A DNA stretch of 25,360 bases from the NCBI GenBank assembly GCA_003221985.1, contig QHUQ01000110.1:1-25360 (forward strand). Direction: 5' to 3'. Source of the DNA: Gemmatimonadota bacterium. GTDB lineage: Bacteria; Gemmatimonadota; Gemmatimonadetes; Gemmatimonadales; GWC2-71-9. The notes beneath the pieces are model-generated. The model was not told where the DNA came from. It worked only from the letters and a program-made list of their open reading frames with translations, and searched no databases. Positions 15,605 through 22,798 of this stretch are shown one piece after another; within the stretch, counting starts at the first letter, position 1; each line of letters starts with the position of its first letter. The position numbers were made by a program, and so were the translations under genes.

Positions 15605-16555
15605 GTGATCGTTGGTCCGACCGGGGTGGGCAAAACCGCCGTCGCCTCGAGCCTCGCCACTCTCACCCCCATCACGGTGATCTCGGCGGACGCCCGCCAA
15701 CTCTATCGCGGCCTCGACATCGGCACCGCGAAGCCTGATGGCACGACGCTGCAGCGCGTGCCGCACCGGGGGCTGGATCTGATCGATCCCGGAGACCGGT
15801 ACAGCGCGGGGCGATTCGCACGCGATGCCGCGGGATGGATTGCCGACACGCGGGCGAGCGGCCGTCAGCCGATTGTCGTGGGTGGGACGGGACTCTATAT
15901 CCGTGCGCTGGCGGAGGGACTGTTTCGCGAGCCGCCATTCGATCCGGAGCGCCGCCAGCAGCTGCGCCGCTGGTCCGAATCGCTCGCAGGCGGCGAACTC
16001 GCGCGTTGGGCCGGCCGGCTCGACCCGCGATTCCCGGGTGGCGGCCGGCAGCGCGCCGCGCGGGCGGTCGAGGTGGCCTTACTGACCGGGCACGCGCTCT
16101 CGTGGTGGCAGCGCGAAGCCCGGGACCGCGGCACGCTGCACCCCTGGTACATTCACCTCACGGTGCCGCGAGAAGTCCTGCACCGCCGGCTCGCGGCGCG
16201 CGTCGATGACATGCTGCGTGCCGGTTTCGTGCAGGAAGTGCAGCGTGTGCTCGCGTCGGGCATCGCGCCACACGCACCGGGACTCGACGGCGTGGGCTAC
16301 CGGGAGGTCGTCGCGATGCTGTACGGTCAGTTGTCCGAGAGTGCGTTGCGAGACGCGATTCTCGTCTCGACACGACGGTATGCGAAGCGGCAGGACACGT
16401 GGTTTAGAAATCAACTGCGGGAGCCAGGAGCCGGGAGTCGGGAGCCCGGGATTTGGACCCTTGATGCCACTGAGACTCCAGAATTGCTGGCCCGTCGCAT
16501 TCACGAGCGGTGGTCATCGCTGACTCCCGACTCCAGGCTCCCAGCTCCCAGATGA
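15605..16555 (+). CDS. miaA: tRNA dimethylallyltransferase
   Basis: A 316-residue enzyme that adds a dimethylallyl group to N6 of A37 in tRNAs reading UNN codons. Motifs: P-loop GPTGVGKT (residues 4-11), ISADARQLYRGLDIGTAKP, VPHRGLDLIDPGDRYSAGRFARDA, VGGTGLYIRALAEGL, and the C-terminal LDGVGYREV and RRYAKRQDTWFRN. GTG 15605 is the first conventional start, but it leaves only three residues before GPT. CTG 15581 would give a normal first strand (TPLTPVIVGPT) and a 4-base CTGA overlap with mutL, so it may be the true start. The last 45 residues are encoded largely by heptamer repeats and end at the 4-base overlap with bshA. Confidence 0.95.
   Translation: MIVGPTGVGKTAVASSLATLTPITVISADARQLYRGLDIGTAKPDGTTLQRVPHRGLDLIDPGDRYSAGRFARDAAGWIADTRASGRQPIVVGGTGLYIRALAEGLFREPPFDPERRQQLRRWSESLAGGELARWAGRLDPRFPGGGRQRAARAVEVALLTGHALSWWQREARDRGTLHPWYIHLTVPREVLHRRLAARVDDMLRAGFVQEVQRVLASGIAPHAPGLDGVGYREVVAMLYGQLSESALRDAILVSTRRYAKRQDTWFRNQLREPGAGSREPGIWTLDATETPELLARRIHERWSSLTPDSRLPAPR
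16419..16550. repeat. Inverted heptamer arrays at the miaA 3' end
   Basis: The left arm (16419-16451) is tandem GGAGCCA, GGAGCCG, GGAGTCG, GGAGCCC. The right arm (16520-16550) is the same GGAGYCN unit on the opposite strand, ending 1 base before the bshA ATG. The spacer is 68 bases. The unit is that of the mutL linker arrays 1.5 kb upstream. The arrays encode the non-conserved tail of MiaA (REPGAGSREPGIW ... LTPDSRLPAPR). Confidence 0.8.
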
Positions 16556-17679
16556 GAATCGGAATTACGTGTTATCCCACGTATGGTGGATCGGGGGCAG
16601 TCGCGACCGAGCTGGGCCTCGAGCTCGCCCGCCGCGGCCACGACGTCCATTTCATCTCCTACGCGAGTCCGTTTCGGCTGCGCGGCTACGCCGAGCGCGT
16701 CACGTTCCACGAGGTCACGCAGCTCGAGTATCCGCTGTTCGAGCAGTCGTCCCCGTACGCGCTGGCGCTCGCCGTGAAGCAACACGAAGTCGCCAAGCGC
16801 GAGCAGCTCGATCTGATGCACGTGCACTACGCGATTCCGCATGCCGCGACCGCGTGGCTGGCGAAGCAGATGCTGCTGCACGAGAAGCTCGACCTGAAGA
16901 TCGTCACGACGCTGCACGGCACCGATATCACGCTGGTCGGCCAGGACCCGTCGTACTACACACTCACCAAGTTCTCGATCGAGCAGTCGGACAAGGTGAC
17001 CGCCGTCTCCGCGTACCTGCGCGATGAGACGTATCGCGCCTTCGGCTGCGGGCAGTGTGACGTGCGCGTCATCCCCAACTTCATCTCGACCGCGGACTAT
17101 CATCCTCCCGCGGGCGACGCCGACCGCAAGCGGCTCGCGCCCAAAGGCCACCGCGTCCTGGTGCACGTCTCGAACTTCCGCCCCGTCAAGCGCATCGGCG
17201 ATGTCGTGAAAATCTTCGCGGCTGTCCGCAAGCAGTTTCCGGCCACGCTCGTCCTCGTGGGCGACGGCCCCGAACGCGATGCCGCCGAGCACGACGTCGA
17301 CGGCCTGGGCCTGCGCAAGGATGTGCGCTTCCTGGGCAAGGTCGAGAGTGTCGGTGACGTGCTGCGGGGCGCCGACCTCTTTCTGCTGCCGTCGGCCACC
17401 GAGTCGTTCGGGCTCGCCGCGCTCGAGGCGATGGCGTGCGCGGTGCCGGTGGTCGCCAGCGACGCCGGAGGGATTCCCGAGGTCGTGGAGAACGGCAAGA
17501 CCGGGTTTCTCGCGCCGCCGGGGGATGTCGCGACGATGGCGCAGCGCGCCCTGGACGTGCTGGTGGATTCCGCCCTGCATGAGCGCCTCAAACGGAACGC
17601 GGCGGCGCGCGCGCTCGAGTTTTCCGCCGACAAGGTGGTGCCACGCTACGAGGCGCTGTATGAGGAGGTCCTCTCGTAA
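16552..17679 (+). CDS. bshA: N-acetyl-alpha-D-glucosaminyl L-malate synthase
   Basis: A 375-residue GT4-family glycosyltransferase matching BshA, which joins UDP-GlcNAc and L-malate in the first step of bacillithiol synthesis. The N-terminus MRIGITCYPTYGGSGAVATELG is characteristic, with HVHYAIPHA, TTLHGTDITLVGQDPSYY, VHVSNFRPVKR and the GT4 donor-site segment TESFGLAALEAMACAVPVVAS. ATG 16552 overlaps the miaA stop by 4 bases (ATGA). bshB and bshC are not seen in this window, so a complete thiol pathway is not shown. A different GT4 transferase is possible but less likely given the match across the N-terminus. Confidence 0.93.
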   Translation: MRIGITCYPTYGGSGAVATELGLELARRGHDVHFISYASPFRLRGYAERVTFHEVTQLEYPLFEQSSPYALALAVKQHEVAKREQLDLMHVHYAIPHAATAWLAKQMLLHEKLDLKIVTTLHGTDITLVGQDPSYYTLTKFSIEQSDKVTAVSAYLRDETYRAFGCGQCDVRVIPNFISTADYHPPAGDADRKRLAPKGHRVLVHVSNFRPVKRIGDVVKIFAAVRKQFPATLVLVGDGPERDAAEHDVDGLGLRKDVRFLGKVESVGDVLRGADLFLLPSATESFGLAALEAMACAVPVVASDAGGIPEVVENGKTGFLAPPGDVATMAQRALDVLVDSALHERLKRNAAARALEFSADKVVPRYEALYEEVLS

Positions 17680-18497
17680 TGGCGGTCCTGCGCCTGATTC
17701 GTGCCCCCAATCTCCTCATCGCGGCCGCCGGCGTGCTCGCCGGCGGTTGGATCGCGCTGGGCCGGATCGCCTTCCCGAAAGAGCTGGTGTTTGCCGCGCT
17801 CTCCGGCATGGCGCTCGGTGCGGCCGGCAATACCTGGAACGACATCCGCGACGTCGTGGCCGACCGGGTCAATCGCCCGAATTCGCGGCCGCTGGCGGCC
17901 GGACGGGTGTCACCCGGGGTCGCCGATCTTATTGTGTTCGACGGTGCGTTGCTCGGACTGGCATGCGCCGGTTTGGTCAGCGGGTGGTTATTCCTTGCCG
18001 CCCTTGCCGCCCTTGCCGCCATGTTCGCCTATTCGCCGTTGCTCAAGCCTCGCCCGCTGCTTGGCAACGTCGCGGTCGCGCTCGTCGCGGGATCGCCGCC
18101 GTTCTACGGCGCGCTCGCCGCCGGCGTACCGGGCGGCGGCATGGTGCCCTGGGTGCTGGCGGCGTGGCTGCATTTCGTCCGTGAGATCGTCAAGGACGTC
18201 GAGGATGAGCCGGGCGATCGCACGATCGGGCGGCGCACGCTGCCGATTGTCGTGGGCCGCCGGCCCGCTTTGGTGATCGCCGCGGGTGCCGGACTGCTCT
18301 TCGTGCCCGCCAGCCTGCTGTTGCCGCGCAGCGCGGGATTCAGTGGCGCGTATTTCGTGATCGCGCTGTTCGCGCAGCTGGCCGTGCTCGTCGCCGCGAC
18401 CTGGCTCTTGCTCGGCAAGGTAGAGCGGGTGAGTGCCCTGCTCAAAGGTGCCATGGTGATTGGTCTGGTCGCGCTCGTCGCGGGAAAGGTCGCATGA
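17679..18497 (+). CDS. UbiA-family prenyltransferase (geranylgeranylglyceryl-phosphate type)
   Basis: A 272-residue integral membrane prenyltransferase with about eight or nine hydrophobic segments. The two Mg/pyrophosphate motifs are N54-DIRDVVAD-62 (NDxxDxxxD) and D173-VEDEPGD-180. The pattern NTWNDIRDVVADRVNRPNSRPLAAG and REIVKDVEDEPGDRTIGRRTLP is that of bacterial proteins annotated as geranylgeranylglycerol-phosphate geranylgeranyltransferase; the real acceptor is unknown. ATG 17679 shares one base with the bshA stop, and GAGGAGG at about 17661-17667 is a good ribosome site. A perfect 9-base triplicate (17993-18019) encodes LAALAALAA inside a helix. Downstream uppP also handles polyprenyl phosphate. 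Confidence 0.9.
   Translation: MAVLRLIRAPNLLIAAAGVLAGGWIALGRIAFPKELVFAALSGMALGAAGNTWNDIRDVVADRVNRPNSRPLAAGRVSPGVADLIVFDGALLGLACAGLVSGWLFLAALAALAAMFAYSPLLKPRPLLGNVAVALVAGSPPFYGALAAGVPGGGMVPWVLAAWLHFVREIVKDVEDEPGDRTIGRRTLPIVVGRRPALVIAAGAGLLFVPASLLLPRSAGFSGAYFVIALFAQLAVLVAATWLLLGKVERVSALLKGAMVIGLVALVAGKVA
17993..18019 (+). repeat. Three tandem copies of a 9-base unit (CCTTGCCGC)
   Basis: Three exact adjacent copies lie within the prenyltransferase gene, giving LAALAALAA in a membrane helix. Because the unit is a multiple of three, copy-number changes would keep the frame. Confidence 0.7.
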
Positions 18498-19279
18498 CTC
18501 TTTGGCAAGGCATCCTGCTCGGGCTGGTGCAGGGGCTCACCGAATTCCTTCCCGTCTCGAGCGACGGACATCTCGCGGTGATCGGACACGTGGCGGGCGT
18601 GCACACGCCCGGTGTGTTCGTCGAAGTCGCGCTGCATGTCGCGACGCTCGGATCGATCCTCGTGGTGTACGGCGGGCGTTTCTGGCGTCTGGTAGTCGAC
18701 GTGTTGCGACGCCAGCCCGACGCGTTGCGTTACGCGGGACTCCTCATCATCGGCATGATCCCGGCGGGCCTGGTCGGAATCTTCCTCGAGGACCTGATCG
18801 CTCGCGCGTTCGATTCGCTGTGGGCGGCAGGAATCGGGTTCCTCGTCACCGGCGCGCTGCTGTGGTCAACGCGGCATCGGGGTCCTGAAGGGGCAGCGCG
18901 GCCGACGCCTCAGGGCGCGCTCATCATCGGGTTGGCGCAGGCGTTTGCTCCGCTGCCGGGCGTCTCGCGCTCCGGCACGACGATCGCGTCGGGGCTCTGG
19001 GTCGGACTGGGGGCGGTATCCGCGGCTGATTTTAGCTTCCTGATGGCGATCCCCCTCATCGCGGGGGCGGGCCTGGTCGAAGCGCGCCATGCGTCAGCCG
19101 ACATCGCGCAGATCGGCGCCGTCCCGCTGCTGGCCGGCTGCATCGTCGCGTTCCTCTCCGGCGTCTTTGCCATTCGATTCCTGGTGGCGATGTTGCGGCG
19201 CGGCCGCTTCTACGTGTTCGCGCCCTACTGTTTTGCGATCGGGCTCTTCACCTTGGCCTACGCGCTGTGGCACGGCTAG
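18494..19279 (+). CDS. uppP: Undecaprenyl-diphosphatase
   Basis: A 261-residue multi-pass membrane phosphatase of the UppP/BacA family that removes one phosphate from undecaprenyl diphosphate, recycling the lipid carrier for peptidoglycan synthesis. The signature GLTEFLPVSSDGHL (E17, H26) sits in the first helix region and PGVSRSGTT (R159) in the second; both are essential sites in the family. ATG 18494 overlaps the upstream stop by 4 bases. Its 3' end overlaps birA by 13 bases. Overexpressed relatives give bacitracin resistance, but nothing here suggests a dedicated resistance role. Confidence 0.96.
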   Translation: MTLWQGILLGLVQGLTEFLPVSSDGHLAVIGHVAGVHTPGVFVEVALHVATLGSILVVYGGRFWRLVVDVLRRQPDALRYAGLLIIGMIPAGLVGIFLEDLIARAFDSLWAAGIGFLVTGALLWSTRHRGPEGAARPTPQGALIIGLAQAFAPLPGVSRSGTTIASGLWVGLGAVSAADFSFLMAIPLIAGAGLVEARHASADIAQIGAVPLLAGCIVAFLSGVFAIRFLVAMLRRGRFYVFAPYCFAIGLFTLAYALWHG

Positions 19280-20046
19280 CGATCGACGACATTCCCGCGG
19301 CGGCGCTGGCGCGCCGCTGGGGCGTCCCGCAATGCGGCGTCTTCCGCACGCTGTCGTCCAGCCTCGATGCCATTCACGACCTCGGTGCGCAGGGCGCGCC
19401 GGCCGGAACGGTGGTCCTCGCCGAGGAGCAGACGGCGGGGCGGGGTCGCGACGGCCGCACGTGGCGCTCGCCACCGGGCGGCGTCTGGCTCGGGATGTTG
19501 CAGCGGCCCCCGCCGCCGCTGGCGGCGCCGGGTGTGCTGTCGCTGCGCGCGGGGCTCGTGGTCGCAGACGTCGTCGAGGCAATTCTGGGTGTGCGTCCCA
19601 CGTCGCTGTCGGGACCCCGGGCCGGATTGAAATGGCCGAATGACGTGCTCGTGGATGATCGCAAGGTCGCGGGGATTCTGTGCGAAGGCCGGTGGCAGGG
19701 CGACACGCTCCAGTGGCTCGGCGTCGGGATCGGCGTCAACGTCGCGAACGAAATCCCGGCCGAGGTGGCGGCGCGGGCCGTGGCGCTGCGCGAGCTCCGG
19801 CCCAGCGTCCGGCGCATCGACGTCCTGGATCTGCTCGTCCCAGCGCTGGTACGGCTCACGACGCACGGCGCACAGCTCACGGAGTTCGAGTGTGCCGCGT
19901 TCGCGCGCCGCGACTGGCTGCGTGGCCGCCACATTCGCACGCCGCTCGCAGGCCGCGCCTCGGGGATTCGCCCCGACGGCGCGCTGCTCGTCGACACCGG
20001 TGCCGGCACCACGATGGTGCGCGACGGCCACGTCGAGCTATCTTAG
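19267..20046 (+). CDS. birA: Biotin-[acetyl-CoA carboxylase] ligase (short form)
   Basis: A 259-residue biotin protein ligase that makes biotinyl-AMP and attaches biotin to carboxylase carrier proteins. Motifs are AEEQTAGRGRDGRTW with the biotinyl-AMP loop G58-RGRDGRTW-66, and K122-WPND-126 followed by VLVDDRKVAGILCE. A small C-terminal domain follows. There is no N-terminal helix-turn-helix, so this is a group I enzyme that should not act as a biotin-operon repressor. GTG 19267 lies 13 bases inside uppP. It is followed after 7 bases by coaX, a pairing seen in many bacteria. Confidence 0.94.
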   Translation: MARLAIDDIPAAALARRWGVPQCGVFRTLSSSLDAIHDLGAQGAPAGTVVLAEEQTAGRGRDGRTWRSPPGGVWLGMLQRPPPPLAAPGVLSLRAGLVVADVVEAILGVRPTSLSGPRAGLKWPNDVLVDDRKVAGILCEGRWQGDTLQWLGVGIGVNVANEIPAEVAARAVALRELRPSVRRIDVLDLLVPALVRLTTHGAQLTEFECAAFARRDWLRGRHIRTPLAGRASGIRPDGALLVDTGAGTTMVRDGHVELS

Positions 20047-20053
20047 CCGGCCC

Positions 20054-20839
20054 ATGCTCCTCGCCTTCGACATCGGCAACACCGAGACCACCGTCGGATT
20101 GTTTGCGGGTGACCGGCTGGCGGCGCATTGGCGGCTGCACTCGACGCCGCAGCGCACCCCCGACGAGTGGGCGGCCGTGTTCACCGCGCACCTGACGCAG
20201 GCCGGGCATTCCACGCAGGAGATTCGCGCCGCGGTCGTCGCGTCCGTTGCGCCGACGATCACGCAGAGCCTGTGCGACGGCATCGAGGCCGCGACGACGC
20301 GCCAGCCGCTGCTTGTCGATGCGCGCTCGAAACTTCCGATCGTGCTCGACGTCGACGAGCCGCTGACCGTCGGCGCCGACCGCATCGTCAACACGCTGGC
20401 GGCCGCGCAGCTCTTCAAGAAAGACACCATCGTCGTCGATTTCGGCACCGCCACCACATTCGATTGCATCACCGTCGCCGGCGGCGCGCGCTTCATCGGG
20501 GGGGTGATCATGCCCGGTCTGCGCACCGCATCGGACGAATTGGTGCGCAAGACCGCGAAGCTCCCGGCGACCGAGTTGCTCCCGCCGACGCACGCTATCG
20601 GGCGCCGTACGGAAGACTGCATTCGTGTCGGCGTGCTCTGGGGGGCGGCCGACGCGGTCGATGGACTGGTGCGGCGCATCCGGGCGGAGTGGCCATCCCG
20701 GAACACACCCATGGTCGTGGCGACCGGCGGGCTCGCCGGCCTGGTGGCGCCGCTGTGCAACGAAATCGAGTCGGTGCACCCGGATCTGACGCTGGTCGGG
20801 TTGCGGATCGCCGCGGCCGAGCTGGGCTTGCAGTGGTAA
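20054..20839 (+). CDS. coaX: Type III pantothenate kinase
   Basis: A 261-residue CoaX that phosphorylates pantothenate in the first step of coenzyme A synthesis. ASKHA-fold motifs: D6-IGNT-10 (phosphate 1), G107-ADR-110 (substrate site), D129-FGTATTFD (phosphate 2), GGVIMPGLRTASDEL, and the C-terminal VVATGGLAGLV. Type III kinases need a monovalent cation and are not inhibited by CoA. ATG 20054 gives the standard N-terminus MLLAFDIGNTETTVG; the open frame continues upstream only as a shadow of birA. The 3' end overlaps the next gene by 7 bases. Confidence 0.97.
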   Translation: MLLAFDIGNTETTVGLFAGDRLAAHWRLHSTPQRTPDEWAAVFTAHLTQAGHSTQEIRAAVVASVAPTITQSLCDGIEAATTRQPLLVDARSKLPIVLDVDEPLTVGADRIVNTLAAAQLFKKDTIVVDFGTATTFDCITVAGGARFIGGVIMPGLRTASDELVRKTAKLPATELLPPTHAIGRRTEDCIRVGVLWGAADAVDGLVRRIRAEWPSRNTPMVVATGGLAGLVAPLCNEIESVHPDLTLVGLRIAAAELGLQW

Positions 20840-21759
20840 GCGACCCGCGCACGCTCAATGCGTGGCGGCGCTGGGGCTACCGGCTCCTCCCGGGTGAGCT
20901 CAACTCCTACCTGCTGCACATGCGCCCGGCCGAGTGGCCGATCATGGCGGGGCATACGCTGCTCGGCTACATCCTGGCCGTGGGATTGTACGGAGCACGG
21001 AGCGGGGAGCAGTTGGGCCCGGCAATTCTCGCGCTCGTTATCTGGGTGGTATTCCTCAATGGCGGCACGCTGGCCATCAATAGTGTGTTCGACAAAGACG
21101 AAGGCGACATCGGATATCTGAACGCCCCGCCGGCGCTCCCACGATATCTGCTCCACTTCAGCGTGTTCTTACTCGTGGCTGGCCAGCTGCTGGCGCTCAC
21201 GCTGCCCGCCGGGTTTCAGATTGCGTACGCGATCTGCTTTGTCCTTTCGATCCTGTATTCGGTCCCGCCGTTTCGTTTCAAGGCGGTCGCGGGTGTGGAT
21301 TGGATCATCAACATGTGGGGCTTCGGTACCCTCACGCCCTACGCCGCCTGGGCCGCGACGGGCCGGCCGCTCGATCCGGGGCACGCGCTGGTGCTGCTCG
21401 CGTTCTGCCCGCTGTTCGCCGGGCTCTATCCGCTCACGCAGTTATACCAGTTCGAAGAAGATCAGCGTCGCGGCGACCGGACGTTGGCGCTGATTCTGGG
21501 GATGCGGCTCAGCTTGGAAGTGGCAATCGCGAGCACGCTGCTGGCATTTGCCCTGTTCGCCTGGGCCGTCACGCTGCTCGGGGTCGAGGCGAAAGCGCTC
21601 GCTCTCCTGGTGCCGCTGGCACTGTGGTTGGCCGTGCTGCTGCCGTGGTTCCTGCGCCACGCGGCGTGGAGTCCCAAGCAACACCAGCAGGGCATGTATC
21701 GCGCGCTGGCCGCATGGGCGGTAACGGATCTCACGGTGCTGGTTGTGTTTGCCGGGTAA
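20833..21759 (+). CDS. Second UbiA-family prenyltransferase
   Basis: A 308-residue membrane protein with about eight hydrophobic segments. The first metal motif is N83-SVFDKDEGD-92, a looser version of NDxxDxxxD; the second is EEDQRRGDRT with D210 and D215. Both fit the UbiA superfamily (quinone, heme or lipid prenylation), but the sequence differs strongly from the UbiA gene at 17679, so this is a separate subfamily, not a recent duplicate. The substrate is unknown. GTG 20833 overlaps coaX by 7 bases. This is the last gene of the 19.6-kb coupled run; a large hairpin follows 22 bases downstream. Confidence 0.88.
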   Translation: MVSDPRTLNAWRRWGYRLLPGELNSYLLHMRPAEWPIMAGHTLLGYILAVGLYGARSGEQLGPAILALVIWVVFLNGGTLAINSVFDKDEGDIGYLNAPPALPRYLLHFSVFLLVAGQLLALTLPAGFQIAYAICFVLSILYSVPPFRFKAVAGVDWIINMWGFGTLTPYAAWAATGRPLDPGHALVLLAFCPLFAGLYPLTQLYQFEEDQRRGDRTLALILGMRLSLEVAIASTLLAFALFAWAVTLLGVEAKALALLVPLALWLAVLLPWFLRHAAWSPKQHQQGMYRALAAWAVTDLTVLVVFAG

Positions 21760-21781
21760 GGTGCGGGACTTAGATTGTTGT

Positions 21782-21861
21782 GAAGGTTGGTCAAGGATGG
21801 TGGAGGTTGGTGGAGGACACGCCCGACCTCCAACATCCTCCACCAACCTCGACCAACCTCC
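21782..21861. repeat. 35-bp-arm imperfect hairpin (GGTTGGTGGA-type repeats)
   Basis: The left arm 21782-21816 and the right arm 21827-21861 are reverse complements at 30 of 35 positions by hand alignment, with a 10-base loop. Each arm is itself built from short G/T-rich units of the type GGTTGGTGGA. It fills most of the 125-base gap between the second UbiA gene and the 21885 gene, which otherwise holds only a GAGGGA ribosome site. It could terminate the long run or stabilise RNA ends; no T-run follows, so I do not call a terminator. Confidence 0.85.
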
Positions 21862-21884
21862 ACCAACTCCGTTAGAGGGAACAG

Positions 21885-22505
21885 ATGACTGCCCCAGCCA
21901 CCGCTGATCGCTCCGAATTCCGGCATGTGCTCCTGAGTGGAACCATCGTTGGTGTAGTCACCGCGGTGCTGGTCATCCTGTACCTCGTCCTTTCCCGGCT
22001 TCTGTCCCCCGGAATCACCACGTCGCTGCTGCAAACCATCGTCGTGCTCGCCGGAGGCGTCGCTGCGGCATTCCTGCCCGGCTTCTTCGCAGCTTCGCGC
22101 ACGACACAGGGGGTCGCGAGCGCGGCGGCGATCGGGTTGTGGGGTACGATCGTGTTCATGGCGATCGACATCGTCGTATTGCGGCCGATGAATCACGTGG
22201 TCGGCACCTACCCCTGGACATGGGATGCCGTCGGTGGCGGCAGCACCTGGTGGTACCTGCCGATCTGGTGGATGCTCGGCACCTTCCTCGCGTGGATGGG
22301 CGGCCTGGTGACCGCCGGCCGGGCGGCGCGGGGAGGTGACGTGGCGATCGGGGCCCTTGCGCTTCCGGTCGTCATCGGTGCCGCCGCCATCGCGCTCGTC
22401 GTCACGCTCGCCCGCCTCCACGTCTATTTGCCCGTTGCCGCCGGCGCGGGCTTCGCGCTCGTACTTACGGGGTTCGCGGTCGTCGCGATCGCCCGCAAGG
22501 AGTAG
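21885..22505 (+). CDS. Multi-pass membrane protein of unknown function
   Basis: A 206-residue, strongly hydrophobic protein with about five membrane segments (VLLSGTIVGVVTAVLVILYLVL, LLQTIVVLAGGVAAAFLPGFF, VASAAAIGLWGTIVFMAIDIV, WYLPIWWMLGTFLAWMGGLV and two C-terminal Ala/Val-rich helices). A Trp-rich loop (YPWTWDAVGGGSTWWYLPIWW) lies before the fourth helix. I recognise no family and see no catalytic motif. ATG 21885 has GAGGGA 7 bases upstream. It starts a new short group after the hairpin; the next gene follows after 8 bases and is also a membrane protein. Confidence 0.8.
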   Translation: MTAPATADRSEFRHVLLSGTIVGVVTAVLVILYLVLSRLLSPGITTSLLQTIVVLAGGVAAAFLPGFFAASRTTQGVASAAAIGLWGTIVFMAIDIVVLRPMNHVVGTYPWTWDAVGGGSTWWYLPIWWMLGTFLAWMGGLVTAGRAARGGDVAIGALALPVVIGAAAIALVVTLARLHVYLPVAAGAGFALVLTGFAVVAIARKE

Positions 22506-22513
22506 GGGGCACC

Positions 22514-22798
22514 GTGCCGAGGTGGATGGCGCACTTGCTCGTCGTGGTGGGGTGGCTGCTGACGCCCGCATGGGCGTGGGCCGCGTCGCACGTCGGCCTG
22601 TGGCTCGGCGCGCTCGTCGCGCTGCGGTTCGAGAATCCCTTCGTCATGTTGGCCATCGCCGGCGCGGGCGCCCTGCTGTTCGGATTTGCCGTCCTATGGA
22701 CCTGGGTACGCTTCATGCGTCATCTCCCGCACCTCATCTCCCATCACATGGCGCCCCGCGCATCCGAGGAGCACGCCGCGATTGCGGCCGCGGATTGA
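22514..22798 (+). CDS. Small membrane protein of unknown function
   Basis: A 94-residue protein with two hydrophobic segments (HLLVVVGWLLTPAWAWAA, which could be a signal peptide cut after AWA, and FVMLAIAGAGALLFGFAVLWTWV) and a His/Arg-rich cytoplasmic tail (RFMRHLPHLISHHM). GTG 22514 is preceded by AAGGAG at about 22497. No family is recognised. It overlaps the start of the NlpC/P60 gene by 17 bases. Base composition matches its neighbours, which supports a real gene, but the call rests on position and hydrophobic pattern. Confidence 0.65.
   Translation: MPRWMAHLLVVVGWLLTPAWAWAASHVGLWLGALVALRFENPFVMLAIAGAGALLFGFAVLWTWVRFMRHLPHLISHHMAPRASEEHAAIAAAD

Noticed and set aside
14903..16550. Heptamer arrays as a CRISPR array
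   Set aside because: Units are only 7 bases with no spacers, lie inside coding sequence in both orientations, and no cas gene is present.
21760..21884. Promoter for the 21885 gene
   Set aside because: A TAGATT at 21771-21776 could be a -10 box, but no convincing -35 box lies at the right distance and the hairpin would follow the start, so it was left out.
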